In this document: positions 12,689 through 21,349 of the stretch, one piece after another
Layout: every line of letters starts with the position of its first letter
Position numbering within the stretch: the first letter of the stretch is position 1
Assembly (NCBI GenBank): GCA_017546445.1
Contig: JAFYWX010000061.1
Location: 1-32,031, forward strand
Direction: 5' to 3'
DNA length: 32,031 nucleotides
From: Akkermansia sp.
GTDB lineage: Bacteria; Verrucomicrobiota; Verrucomicrobiia; Verrucomicrobiales; Akkermansiaceae
Translations under genes and position numbers: made by a program
Notes under the pieces: model-generated
Databases searched by the model: none
Seen by the model: the letters and a program-made list of their open reading frames with translations, nothing else
Told to the model about the DNA's origin: nothing

Positions 12689-13453
12689 ATGACTCCTGAT
12701 ACAGATTCCAGTTTTGAGCACGCCTCAACCGCTCCCGTGGCTCTGCCGGCGGCTTTGCGGGCGCGTGTGCTGGCTGCCATGCAGCAGGCTGCGGATGAAG
12801 AACAAGGCTACCGTGAGGTAGAGCAGATGCTGCGTCGCTTTCGTCCTGCGCCGGTGCCGTCCCGCCTGGTGGCTTCCGTGCAGCAGGCTGTGGATGAAGA
12901 GTATAGCCGCCTCGAGATGGCGCAGATGCTGCGTCGGTTCCGTCCTGCGCCGGTGCCGTCTCGCCTGGTGGCTTCTGTGCAGCAGGCTGTGGATGAAGAG
13001 TATAGCAACCTCGAGATGGAGCAGATGCTGCGTCAGTTCCGTCCTGCATCGTTGCCGTTCCGTCTGGTGGGGCGGCTCGGAGTCGCTATAGAGAAAGCGA
13101 AGAACGAGGAGGAGAATCCGGTGGTGACGAGGCCGACGGGGAAGGATAAATCTCTGCTCTGGTACCTGTCTCGTGGGGGCGTGGCTGCGGCCATCGTGGC
13201 TTTCGTGGTGGCCGGTGGGATGATGCTGGGGACAGGTAGTGCTGTGGCAGAGGACGAAAACCAGAGCCTTGTGAGCCGCAATATTATCGAATCCCGCAGT
13301 GCAGACCATGTGGAATGGCGGCGTGGTGATGCACCTGTGCGCCACTACACGGTGGTGTATGAGGATGCCTTTGTGATGGATGCAGAGGAAACAACAACCG
13401 TCATCCGTGTGCCGAATACAACCAAGGTGGAAGTAGAGGAGGATTATTTATGA
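12689..13453 (+). CDS. Anti-sigma-like single-pass membrane protein with triplicated 33-residue repeat, unit 3
   Basis: 254 residues from ATG 12689; a GTG at 12680 is in frame but would overlap the sigma gene. The cytoplasmic part carries three tandem 33-residue units of the form ASVQQAVDEEYSRLEMAQML...RFRPAPVPSRLV (12773-12871, 12872-12970, 12971-13069), where unit 1 of the cluster has one. A single transmembrane segment follows (about 165-187, GGVAAAIVAFVVAGGMMLGTG), then a periplasmic domain almost identical to that of the unit 1 protein. No zinc-binding motif is seen. The probable role is to hold the sigma factor at the membrane until an envelope signal arrives; this rests on gene order and topology. 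Its last four bases overlap the PDZ gene start. Confidence 0.75.
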   Translation: MTPDTDSSFEHASTAPVALPAALRARVLAAMQQAADEEQGYREVEQMLRRFRPAPVPSRLVASVQQAVDEEYSRLEMAQMLRRFRPAPVPSRLVASVQQAVDEEYSNLEMEQMLRQFRPASLPFRLVGRLGVAIEKAKNEEENPVVTRPTGKDKSLLWYLSRGGVAAAIVAFVVAGGMMLGTGSAVAEDENQSLVSRNIIESRSADHVEWRRGDAPVRHYTVVYEDAFVMDAEETTTVIRVPNTTKVEVEEDYL

Positions 13454-14208
13454 AGCAGATTTTGTGTGCAGTCGCGGCATTGCTGAGCATGGCAGCAGCT
13501 GCGGAAAAACCGCGTGCCATGTTCGGCGTGGTAGCAGAGGAAGCTGCTGCCTTGCAATCCGGTGTTCTGGTTCGGGCGGTGAATCCGGAAAGCCCTGCAT
13601 ACCAGGGTGGCTTGCGTGAGGGCGATGTGCTCCTTGCTTTCAATGGGCAGTTGCTTTCGTCCCGTGCCCAGCTGCGCGGCCTGCTGGATGCAGCAGAGCC
13701 GGGACAGCAGGTGGAAATTTCCTTCTTGCAGAATGGGCGCCAGCGCCGGGTTTCTGTGAAACTGGCAGCGCGTTCAGCCATGAGGAAACGCGCTGCCGCC
13801 AGTGCCGATGCTGCAGTGGGCGGTGACCGCGTATTGCGCCCGCTGGTGGTGAATCCGGCTATTCGAGAGGCAATGGCGAAGCGTCGGCGCGAGATTGTGC
13901 GGCAGCTCCGGCAGGTGTCTGAGCATTTTGAGCCGAGCGAGGTTTCCGACCACCTGCAGGCGATACGTCATCTGGCCCGTGATGCCAATCCGAATGGCCG
14001 CGGCTGGATGCTGGGTGAGGCCGGAGAGGTTACGCTGCAGTTTAAATCGGAGGGTGGGGTGATGGTGCTGCACGGCGCCAGCAACAAGCTTACCCTCTCT
14101 GTGTATGATGCTGCCGGGGAGCTGAAGTATACCCTGCCGCTTAATACGGCAGAGGAGCGAGCTGCCGTGCCGCAGGAGGTCAGGGAGCGACTGAAGCGCC
14201 TTCGCTGA
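13450..14208 (+). CDS. Secreted PDZ-domain protein of the sigma operon
   Basis: 252 residues with a signal peptide (MKQILCAVAALLSMAAAA) and a PDZ domain at about 24-105 (FGVVAEEAAALQSGVLVRAV...YQGGLREGDVLLAFNGQ). The remaining 145 residues are of unknown fold, with Arg-rich helices. PDZ domains bind protein C-termini; there is no protease domain, so it is not DegS. It overlaps the anti-sigma-like gene by ATGA, implying translational coupling. I infer that it senses misfolded or partner proteins in the periplasm and modulates the anti-sigma, in the way RseB or DegS tune sigma-E in E. coli, but nothing in the sequence proves this. The C-terminus overlaps the convergent M28 gene by 29 bases. Confidence 0.8.
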   Translation: MKQILCAVAALLSMAAAAEKPRAMFGVVAEEAAALQSGVLVRAVNPESPAYQGGLREGDVLLAFNGQLLSSRAQLRGLLDAAEPGQQVEISFLQNGRQRRVSVKLAARSAMRKRAAASADAAVGGDRVLRPLVVNPAIREAMAKRRREIVRQLRQVSEHFEPSEVSDHLQAIRHLARDANPNGRGWMLGEAGEVTLQFKSEGGVMVLHGASNKLTLSVYDAAGELKYTLPLNTAEERAAVPQEVRERLKRLR

Positions 14209-15094
14209 GCAATTGGCTGATGAGCTGCCGGGTCATGCAGCCGCTTTCGTGCAGGGAGCGGGGGCAGATGCGGTTCATGTTGTCGCGTGCCGTGTGCCAC
14301 CAGTTGCTGCCGCTGAAGACTGCAATCAGGTTCAGGCTTTCTACGCCGGCTTCCAGATAGGGAAGGTGGTCATCCAGATAGCCTCCTGGCCAGACGGACC
14401 ATTTCTCTTCGGAATAGCCTAGCGAGCGTACGGCATTGCTGTAGTGCCTGTACATGTAATCCGATGTATCGAAAATGGGGATGGCAATGGTCTTGTTACG
14501 TCCGCCCACCATGTCCAGGTTGATTTGCCAGCGCGGGAGCTGAGCGCCACGCCGGGCTACATCGAAGCGGGAACCATAGAGCCCGTCTGTCTCGCTCATG
14601 TTGCGGGCAAATGCCTCTTCGCCATCCAGAAAGATGAGCTCCACCCGTGAATCATTCAGAATGCGGGCCAGCTCCAGCAGGACAGCTGCGCCGCTGGCGC
14701 CGTCATCGGCGCTTTCAAAACCAGGTGCTATGTTGACCTTGGTGTCAACATGGCAGCTGAGGAGCAGGGGGCAGGGTGTGGTGCTGCGGAATGCCCGCAG
14801 GTTACTCATTTGTACGCCGTTAGGCGCGGAAAAAGAGTTTCTTTCTGTCTGCCAGCCGTAGGCCCGCAGGTGTTTTTCGAGGTATTGCAGCTGCTGTTCG
14901 TAGGCGGGGGAACCGCTGTAACGCGGCCCCATGGCGCAGATGGCTGCGCAGTGCACATAGGCGTTCTCTCCGCTGAATTCCGGAGTGTTTACCAGCTCCT
15001 GAGCGGCGGGCTTCGGCGACGCTGCGACCTCTGCTCTCTGCGGGCTGTCATCGCAGCCGCAGAACAGGAACAGAAGGGGGAGGAATCGGCGCAT
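14180..15094 (-). CDS. Glutaminyl-peptide cyclotransferase-like M28 lipoprotein
   Basis: 304 residues. The N-terminus (MRRFLPLLFLFCGC) looks like a lipoprotein signal. The fold is that of M28 zinc peptidases, and the best motif match is to glutaminyl cyclase, which turns N-terminal Gln into pyroglutamate. Visible motifs are CHVDTK (114-119), SADDGASGAA with Asp130/131, FLDGEEAF with Glu159/160 and then GLYGSR, DDHLPYLEAG (241-250), and WWHTARDN with His267. Family knowledge makes one of the Asp, a Glu and this His the zinc ligands. Its ATG overlaps the parB stop by one base (TAATG), so the two are read as one leftward unit. An M28 aminopeptidase is the alternative. Confidence 0.82.
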   Translation of the reverse strand: MRRFLPLLFLFCGCDDSPQRAEVAASPKPAAQELVNTPEFSGENAYVHCAAICAMGPRYSGSPAYEQQLQYLEKHLRAYGWQTERNSFSAPNGVQMSNLRAFRSTTPCPLLLSCHVDTKVNIAPGFESADDGASGAAVLLELARILNDSRVELIFLDGEEAFARNMSETDGLYGSRFDVARRGAQLPRWQINLDMVGGRNKTIAIPIFDTSDYMYRHYSNAVRSLGYSEEKWSVWPGGYLDDHLPYLEAGVESLNLIAVFSGSNWWHTARDNMNRICPRSLHESGCMTRQLISQLLSEGASVAP

Positions 15095-15978
15095 TACAGG
15101 CTTTCGCTGATGCCGAAAATCTGGAGGATACGCACCAGATCCTCGCGGCCTGCGTAGGGAATCTCAATCACGCCGCTGCTTTTCCCCTTCATGGAGATGT
15201 TGACCTTGGTGCCGAAATCCCGGGAGAGCTGGGAGCAAACGCGGGCATACGCCTCAGGCAGTTGCGGCTCGGGCCTGGGGGTGGGGGGTGCCGGGGTGAG
15301 CAGGTCGCGCATCAGTTGTTCGGTCTGGCGCACGGTGAGTGTATTGCGCGCCACGCGCTGGGCTGCCATAACCTGCTGCGTTGCATCCTTGAGCTGAAGG
15401 AGAACCTTGGCATGGCCTACTGTAATTTGCTGTGCATTCAGCATATCGCGCACCTCGGGGGCGAGGTCGAGCAGGCGCACCATGTTGGCCACCACGGCGC
15501 GGGATTTACCCACATGCTGGGCGATGGTTTCCTGCTTCATGCCGAATTTTTCCTGCAGGAGGCGGTACTGCTCGGCCTCTTCCAGCGGGGTCAGGTCGGC
15601 TCGCTGAAGGTTTTCGATGAGGGCCAGCTCGGCAACCTCCTGGTCAGTGGCTTCATGCACCACTACCTTGACGGTGGTCTGCCCCAGGCTGGTGATAGCG
15701 CGGAGACGGCGTTCACCGGCGATAAGCTCATACATGCCATCGACCTTGCGAACCACGAGGGGCTGAATAAGCCCGCGCTCGCGGATGGAGGCGGCCAGTT
15801 CTTCAATTTGCTGCTGGTCAAAGTGGCGGCGCGGCTGGAAGGGGGAGGCCTTGATGTCCTTCACCTTGGCCTGAATGACGCGGTCGCCTTCTGCCACGAT
15901 GTTCACAGGGCTGTTAGCCGTTTCCTGCTTTTTCATGATGAGGGCGCCCAGCCCTTTTCCTAATGCTTGCCTGGCCAT
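15094..15978 (-). CDS. parB: ParB/Spo0J-family chromosome partitioning protein
   Basis: 294 residues, the usual chromosomal ParB length. The N-terminal LGKGLGALI is the conserved ParA-interacting start. PFQPRRHF, GERRLRA (88-94, the CTP-binding box) and ENLQRADLTPLEEA (122-135) follow, then the helix-turn-helix region (KQETIAQHVGKSRAVVANMV) and a C-terminal dimerisation domain. ParB loads on parS sites and slides as a CTP-driven clamp to organise origins. No parA gene and no obvious parS site is in this window, whereas many bacteria have parA directly upstream. The gene has its own promoter (15993-16021) and is coupled to the M28 gene behind it. Confidence 0.95.
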   Translation of the reverse strand: MARQALGKGLGALIMKKQETANSPVNIVAEGDRVIQAKVKDIKASPFQPRRHFDQQQIEELAASIRERGLIQPLVVRKVDGMYELIAGERRLRAITSLGQTTVKVVVHEATDQEVAELALIENLQRADLTPLEEAEQYRLLQEKFGMKQETIAQHVGKSRAVVANMVRLLDLAPEVRDMLNAQQITVGHAKVLLQLKDATQQVMAAQRVARNTLTVRQTEQLMRDLLTPAPPTPRPEPQLPEAYARVCSQLSRDFGTKVNISMKGKSSGVIEIPYAGREDLVRILQIFGISESL

Positions 15979-15992
15979 AATGTGTGTGCGCG

Positions 15993-16021
15993 ATTCTATC
16001 TTATTCCGGGGTGAAAATCAA
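15993..16021 (-). promoter_or_regulatory. parB promoter
   Basis: On the minus strand TTGATT (16016-16021), 17 bases, TAGAAT (15993-15998). The -10 lies 14 bases before the parB ATG, giving a leader of only a few bases. Confidence 0.62.
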
Positions 16022-16093
16022 TCATATAATCACCTCCCCGCGGTGTACTGCAGCATAAATATGAGTCATGCTGGCCATGCAGGATAAAGAGAA

Positions 16094-16121
16094 CGGGCAG
16101 AATCCATTAGGATTCTGCCCG
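16094..16121 (-). terminator. Terminator of the lipoprotein gene
   Basis: A perfect 12-bp stem CGGGCAGAATCC/GGATTCTGCCCG with a 4-base loop, 22 bases after the lipoprotein stop in the leftward direction, followed by TTCTCTTTATC. Confidence 0.85.
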
Positions 16122-16143
16122 GAAAAGTGGATGCAGAGCGGAT

Positions 16144-17478
16144 TCAGCGGCGCCGACGGCCCCTGGGCTCTTCCTTGGCCTTGGGGCTGAGGTTGATCTG
16201 GAAAGCCTTCTCCGGGGTGTTGGCCCAGGAGGTGCAGCTCATGATGCCGGTCAGCTTGCCGTCCTTGCTGAGCTTCAGGGAGAGCATGCCATCCTTGGCG
16301 TCATACACCTCTGCCGTGGGCTGGTCAGGGTCGTACTGGCCATCGTAAATGGTGATGTCAACCTGGGTTGTGCCGTCTTCCCTGGGGGTGAGGTCGCAGC
16401 GCCCGGCGATGTCCAGGCTGGCTTCCTCCAGCTTGGTGTCATAGATGGTGCCGATAAATTGTACAGAATTATCGAACCGCTTGGCCTGCTCAATGTGCAG
16501 GGAGAGTTCGCCGAAACGCTTGTCGCGGGTCCATTCGCCAGCGAAGAGCTTATCATCTGCCAGTGCCTGCACAAAGGCGTTGATGCTTTCCTGGCGGGCG
16601 GCTTCCTGTGCGGCTGCCTGTTCGGTGACGCGGCGTGCCTCTTCCTCAGCGCGGGCCTGGTGCTCCGTAAGTGTGGCGCGGGCTGCTTCCTCGCGGCCTT
16701 TGATATAGGGTTCGGCCAGCTGGTTGAAGGCAGCTACCTTTTCGCGGATAAGGGTCTTGCGTGCTTCCTCGAATTCGGGAGTGAGAACAGAGGCGTCCTG
16801 CGGCAGGGCGCTCTGGGCGGTGTATTCATTCAGGGCGAGAAGCGCGGCGTTGTTCACGACGATGTTGCTGAACTGCCACACGCCGTCAACATATACTGCT
16901 GTGAAAGATGCGGAAGTTTCTACGGGGTCTCCGGCGCTCACGACCTTGCGGTAAACGGAGGAATCGGCCAGCTCCTTGAGTTCATTGAGCGGGGCCTGGA
17001 GATGCTCCGGCAGGGACTTGGCTGCGCGGTCTGCATCTGTAATCAGCTCCGTGGTGGCGCCCACCTGGAACAAGTAGATGGATTCCGGCTTCATGGCTGT
17101 GTTGGCAGCCTCGTTTACGGCCTCGCGCTCCTTGTTGAATGCAGCTGGGGCTGTTTCCTTTGCGTAAAGGTCTTCCTTCACCTCCATCTTGAGAGTGGCG
17201 TTCATGCTTACGCTGGAGTCCGGATTCACCTGCGGTGCGCTGCAGCTGAGTTCGCCGGCGTTGGCTGCCTCGCATCCGGTCATCTGCTCCACCATCATAC
17301 GGGTGATTTCCTCATTGGTGGGCTGGGTGGGTGCAGGCGGCGCTTCTTGTTCTGTTTTTTCGGCTTGCTCTGCCGGAGCTGGCTCACCCGCTATCACCTG
17401 CTTGATTTCATCGAAGCAGGAGGTCAGCATGGCGGTGGAGGCAGTAAGAACAGCTGTCTGAATCAGGAGTCTTTTCAT
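16144..17478 (-). CDS. Lipoprotein of unknown function
   Basis: 444 residues from ATG 17478. The reading frame continues upstream to 18216, but that part overlaps the opposite-strand ABC gene and has no gene-like start. The signal peptide MKRLLIQTAVLTASTAMLTSC ends in a lipobox with Cys21. A Pro/Glu-rich linker (about 30-60) follows, then an alpha/beta region with a long alanine-rich helix (about 285-325, TEHQARAEEEARRV, QAAAQEAARQE) likely to form a coiled coil. The C-terminal beta-rich domain (about 330-430) ends in PRGRRRR. I do not recognise the family. It is flanked by its own terminator and by the divergent exporter operon, so a role linked to the envelope is only a guess. Confidence 0.85.
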   Translation of the reverse strand: MKRLLIQTAVLTASTAMLTSCFDEIKQVIAGEPAPAEQAEKTEQEAPPAPTQPTNEEITRMMVEQMTGCEAANAGELSCSAPQVNPDSSVSMNATLKMEVKEDLYAKETAPAAFNKEREAVNEAANTAMKPESIYLFQVGATTELITDADRAAKSLPEHLQAPLNELKELADSSVYRKVVSAGDPVETSASFTAVYVDGVWQFSNIVVNNAALLALNEYTAQSALPQDASVLTPEFEEARKTLIREKVAAFNQLAEPYIKGREEAARATLTEHQARAEEEARRVTEQAAAQEAARQESINAFVQALADDKLFAGEWTRDKRFGELSLHIEQAKRFDNSVQFIGTIYDTKLEEASLDIAGRCDLTPREDGTTQVDITIYDGQYDPDQPTAEVYDAKDGMLSLKLSKDGKLTGIMSCTSWANTPEKAFQINLSPKAKEEPRGRRRR

Positions 17479-17608
17479 AGCTTTTCCGTTTACGGGATAG
17501 ATGCGGCTATTTTGCATCATTTTCTGCGCAATGTCAAGCAACCGCCGCGTCCTGCATGCAATCAATACTCCAAAAAGGATGGGTGAGGCGTATTTTCGCT
17601 GAAAAAGA

Positions 17609-17637
17609 TTGCATGTGAATGCCGAATTTGCTAGACT
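17609..17637 (+). promoter_or_regulatory. Promoter of the ABC exporter pair
   Basis: TTGCAT (17609-17614), 17 bases, TAGACT (17632-17637). Only 12 bases separate the -10 from ATG 17650, so the leader would be about six bases. Confidence 0.62.
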
Positions 17638-17649
17638 GACGCGAGAATC

Positions 17650-19497
17650 ATGAGTAAGTCTGGCAAGAAAACGATGTGGCAGGTGTATAAGCCGTTTCTG
17701 GTTCAGTACATGACGCCTCAGTGGTGTCTGATAATGGGTGGTATCCTGGCTGGTGTTCTGGCTGCTGCTTCGGCAGGTTTTGGTTTGCCTGCCATGATTC
17801 AGTATGTGTTTCCTATTGTGTTTGGAGAGGAGGAGACACCTGCCTGGCTGGTTAATGTTGTGATGCGGTGTTGTGAGCCTCAGGATGTTGAGTCTGTTGT
17901 TCTGTGGGTGGCTGCTGCCGTGATTCCGGTGGTGATGGCGATTCGCGGTCTTGCTACATATGGGAATGCATTTCTGCTGACGAAGGCCGGCATGAAGAGT
18001 CTGGAGCACCTTCGTATTGACCTGTTTACCCGCCTGCAGCATCTTTCCTTTTCGTTTCACGATGGCAATGCCCGCGGTGATTTGATGACCCGCCTGATTC
18101 AGTTCCCGCAGATGCTGCAGCAGGGGATGATAACCATCATGAATGACCTGGTTATCCAGCCGCTCACGCTGATTGCCGCGGCCGGTTATCTGGTTTTTGC
18201 CGCCTGCACGCAGCACGAGAGTGCCATGCTGCTTGGCAATTTGATTATTTCTTCTGCCTGTGTGCCGGTGGTGCGCTGGGCGGGGAAGCGCATGACCAAG
18301 CTTATGAAGGAAGCACTTGCCGGTATAGGCGTTATCACGGCAGATGTGGAGGAGACCTTATCTGCTCAGCGAGAGGTGCGCGCTTTCAATCTGGAGAAGC
18401 ATCGGGAGGAGTTGCTGCGTGCGCACATCCGTTCCTACAATCAGCGTCTCATTAAGATGGGGGCGTGGAGGCAGAGTGTGACGCCCGCTATTGAGGTCGT
18501 TTCTTCCCTGGCTCTGGCGTATTCTCTGTATCGGGGCTGCAGTGATGGTCTTACGCTGGAGCAGTTCACCGCCATCGCGACTGCATTTTACTTCTGTTAT
18601 GACCCCATCAAGCGCCTCGGCACTGTGGCTAACCAGTGCCAGATACTGATGATGGCAGTAGAAGGGCTTAACGGGATTCTTCATGCAAAGGATGAAACCC
18701 CGGAACCCACTGAGCCGGTCAGCCTGGCGGGCGGTGTGAGGGGAGATGTGGATTTCGAACATGTGTCTTTTGGTTATACGGATAAGAAGACCGTGCTGAA
18801 GGATATCAACGTGCATGTTCCTGCAGGGCAGGTGGTGGCTTTGGTTGGCCCCAGTGGTTCTGGTAAAACGACGTTCATTAATCTCATATGCCGTTTCTAT
18901 GATGTGAAGTCCGGTTGTGTGAAGCTGGATGGTATTGATGTGCGCCAGATTTCCCGTGCAGATAGAACCCGTAATATTGGTCTGGTTTCTCAGTTTGCTG
19001 CCTTGTTCCGGGCATCTATTGCGGAAAATATCCGGGTGGGCCGCCAGGGGGCATCTGCGGCAGAAATCCGCAATGCAGCCTGCCAGGCAAGGGTGGATGA
19101 ATTTGCCGAAGCGCTTCCAGGGGGATATGATTACATGCTGGGCGAGGGCGGTTCCGGGCTTTCCGGTGGCCAGCGCCAGCGTGTTTCCATTGCGCGCGCC
19201 TTCCTGAAGAATGCGCCTGTGCTGATTCTGGATGAAGCGACCTCTGCGCTGGATATGAAGAGTGAAGCTGCCATTCAGGCCGAATTGGAGAATCTGGCTC
19301 GTGGGCATACCACCTTTGTGATTGCTCACCGTTTCAGCACTATTCGTATGGCTCAGCGTATATTGGTATTTGAGGAAGGGCGCATTGTAGGTGATGGCAC
19401 GCATGCTGAACTGTATGAGAAGTGTGCGCTGTATCGCAACCTGTACGATGAACAGGTTAGCAGCAATGAAAGTGAAATAGAGGAGTCTGCTGTATGA
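17650..19497 (+). CDS. ABC exporter half-transporter (MsbA-like), first subunit
   Basis: A 615-residue type I exporter with the membrane domain in the first 330 residues (six predicted helices) and the ATPase domain behind it. The ATPase motifs are complete: Walker A GPSGSGKTT (about 400), signature LSGGQRQRV (about 502), Walker B VLILDEATSALD and the H-loop AHRFST. The protein exports lipids, peptides or drugs across the inner membrane at the cost of ATP; the substrate cannot be told. Its stop overlaps the ATG of a second, related half-transporter, so the two probably form a heterodimer. Both nucleotide sites look catalytically competent. The pair uses more T-ending codons than aspS or nagB. 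Confidence 0.93.
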   Translation: MSKSGKKTMWQVYKPFLVQYMTPQWCLIMGGILAGVLAAASAGFGLPAMIQYVFPIVFGEEETPAWLVNVVMRCCEPQDVESVVLWVAAAVIPVVMAIRGLATYGNAFLLTKAGMKSLEHLRIDLFTRLQHLSFSFHDGNARGDLMTRLIQFPQMLQQGMITIMNDLVIQPLTLIAAAGYLVFAACTQHESAMLLGNLIISSACVPVVRWAGKRMTKLMKEALAGIGVITADVEETLSAQREVRAFNLEKHREELLRAHIRSYNQRLIKMGAWRQSVTPAIEVVSSLALAYSLYRGCSDGLTLEQFTAIATAFYFCYDPIKRLGTVANQCQILMMAVEGLNGILHAKDETPEPTEPVSLAGGVRGDVDFEHVSFGYTDKKTVLKDINVHVPAGQVVALVGPSGSGKTTFINLICRFYDVKSGCVKLDGIDVRQISRADRTRNIGLVSQFAALFRASIAENIRVGRQGASAAEIRNAACQARVDEFAEALPGGYDYMLGEGGSGLSGGQRQRVSIARAFLKNAPVLILDEATSALDMKSEAAIQAELENLARGHTTFVIAHRFSTIRMAQRILVFEEGRIVGDGTHAELYEKCALYRNLYDEQVSSNESEIEESAV

Positions 19498-21284
19498 AGA
19501 ATATATTATATTTTCAGAAATTATTCCTGCTGCCGCACATCAGGATGTTCATTCTGGTGCTGTTTACCGGTATGGTGGCGGCAACTGCCAGTGGCATGGG
19601 TGTGCCGCTGCTGATAAAGTATGTTTTCCCGGTGGTGTTCTACACTCCTGGCTCGGAAATGCCGGACTTGCTGGTTAAAATTCCGTCTTTGCAGGAGATT
19701 CCCCGTGATACGATGCTGCTGCTGGCCTGCGCCGCGATGCCGCTGGTGTTTGTCGTGCGTGGTTTTGCTATGTGGGGGAATGCGGTGCTGGTGAATATTC
19801 TCGGCATCCGTATTCTGGAAACCCTGCGTATGGCTGTGTTCTCCCGGGTGCAGGAGCTGCCTATTGCTTTCATGGAAAGCCGCCGGAAGGGCGATGTCAT
19901 CAGCCGCATCACGGCAGATACCACCAATGTGCAGAATATTCTCACCTCGGTTGCCAATGACCTGGTGAAACAGCCTGTTACCGCAGCGTGTGCTCTGGGT
20001 GCTTTCATTTATCTGCTTTTCACTTCCGGGCAGGGTGTTCTTTTCCTGGTGAATCTGGTGTTTGTGGCGCTTGCTGCCTGGCCTATCGTTATTTTTGGTA
20101 GGCGTATTTCGGACAGAGCTCTGCGTTCTCAGCAGGGGCTTGGTGAACTGAATACGGCCGTGCAGCAGAATTTGGAAAATCAGCGTGAAATCCGGGCTTA
20201 TGCTTTGGAAAATCGGGAAATTGCAGACTTTACCCAGGTGTCGAATCGTTTCTGCACCAATTACGTGAAGCTGGTTAAGTACCAGAAGTCTCTTGTGCCG
20301 GTGATGGAGGTGGTAACGGCGCTGGCGCTTTCGTTCCTGCTGGTTCGCGGGCGGACCTACGGTATGAATTTCACAGACTTCATTGCCATTGCCGGGGCCT
20401 TGTTCTTTGCGTTTGACTCAATGAAGCGAGCGGGTACTGCATGGAATCGTTTCAATGAGGCTCAGGGGGCATTGAAGCGTCTGGCAGAAATCCTGTATGA
20501 ACCGAATACTATTCCTGAACCGGAAAATCCGAAGTCCCTGGCCCAGCCGGTGCGGGGTGAGCTTCGATTCCGCAATGTGAGTTTCGGCTATGACCCGGAG
20601 AAACCGGTGCTGCGTGATGTGGATCTGACCATTCCTGCCGGGCAGATTGTGGGGCTTGTGGGGCCGAGTGGCGCCGGTAAGACGACCTTTGCCACGCTGA
20701 TTCCCCGATTCTATGAGGTGAGCAAGGGCTCCATTGAGCTTGATGGTGTGGATATCCGGGATTTGCGCACGCATGACTTGCGTGAGCAGCTTTCCCTGGT
20801 GGGTCAGCAGGCTCTTCTCTTTGCCGGAACGATTCGTGAAAATATCCGTCTGGGGCGTCTGAATGCTACAGATGAGGAGATTATGGCTGCTGCTGATTCT
20901 GCTGCTGTGACCAAGTTTCTGGCATCCCAGCCCTCTGGCATCAATACGAAGCTGGCGCAGGGTGGCGAGGGACTTTCCGGTGGTCAGCGTCAGCGCGTGG
21001 CCATTGCCCGCGCCTTTGTGAAGGATGCCCCCATCCTGATTCTGGATGAAGCCACGGCCTCTCTGGATGCTGAGAGTGAGCGTGAGATTCAGGAGGAGCT
21101 GGATAAGCTGGCCCAGGGGCGCACCACGCTGATAGTGGCGCACCGCTTCAGCACCATCCGCAATGCTCACCGCATTCTCGTGTTTGAGAGGGGCTATATT
21201 GTGGGCGACGGCACACATGAGGAGCTTTACGCCAGCTGCCCGCTCTACAAGGAATTGTACGACCGGCAGGGGATTGAATCCTGA
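19494..21284 (+). CDS. ABC exporter half-transporter (MsbA-like), second subunit
   Basis: A 596-residue paralogue of the preceding gene with the same order: membrane domain, then ATPase domain with GPSGAGKTT (about 390), LSGGQRQRVAIARA (about 492), ILILDEATASLD and the H-loop AHRFST. The region before the coupling helix (QYVFP/KYVFP and RGFAMWGNAVLV against RGLATYGNAFLL) shows clear common descent with subunit 1. ATGA overlap with subunit 1 implies a fixed ratio. There is no fused peptidase or extra domain. A bidirectional terminator follows, before the convergent ABC-F gene. Confidence 0.93.
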   Translation: MKNILYFQKLFLLPHIRMFILVLFTGMVAATASGMGVPLLIKYVFPVVFYTPGSEMPDLLVKIPSLQEIPRDTMLLLACAAMPLVFVVRGFAMWGNAVLVNILGIRILETLRMAVFSRVQELPIAFMESRRKGDVISRITADTTNVQNILTSVANDLVKQPVTAACALGAFIYLLFTSGQGVLFLVNLVFVALAAWPIVIFGRRISDRALRSQQGLGELNTAVQQNLENQREIRAYALENREIADFTQVSNRFCTNYVKLVKYQKSLVPVMEVVTALALSFLLVRGRTYGMNFTDFIAIAGALFFAFDSMKRAGTAWNRFNEAQGALKRLAEILYEPNTIPEPENPKSLAQPVRGELRFRNVSFGYDPEKPVLRDVDLTIPAGQIVGLVGPSGAGKTTFATLIPRFYEVSKGSIELDGVDIRDLRTHDLREQLSLVGQQALLFAGTIRENIRLGRLNATDEEIMAAADSAAVTKFLASQPSGINTKLAQGGEGLSGGQRQRVAIARAFVKDAPILILDEATASLDAESEREIQEELDKLAQGRTTLIVAHRFSTIRNAHRILVFERGYIVGDGTHEELYASCPLYKELYDRQGIES

Positions 21285-21292
21285 ATAAAGGA

Positions 21293-21325
21293 AAAGGCCA
21301 CACGGAATAGCTCCGAGTGGCCTTT
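21293..21325. terminator. Bidirectional terminator between convergent genes
   Basis: AAAGGCCACACGG/CCGAGTGGCCTTT (21293-21305, 21313-21325) pairs with one internal mismatch and has A-rich sequence on its left and T-rich on its right. It can stop both the exporter operon and the ABC-F gene. Confidence 0.82.
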
Positions 21326-21349
21326 CTGCTTTCTGGGAAACGGGAATCT

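Noticed and set aside
15094..16093. parS sites near parB
   Set aside because: No palindrome close to the TGTTNCACGTGAAACA consensus was seen by eye.
17479..18216. Upstream extension of the lipoprotein reading frame on the minus strand (690 residues in total)
   Set aside because: It overlaps the start of the well-supported ABC exporter gene on the other strand and its promoter, while a good signal peptide and lipobox start at ATG 17478.
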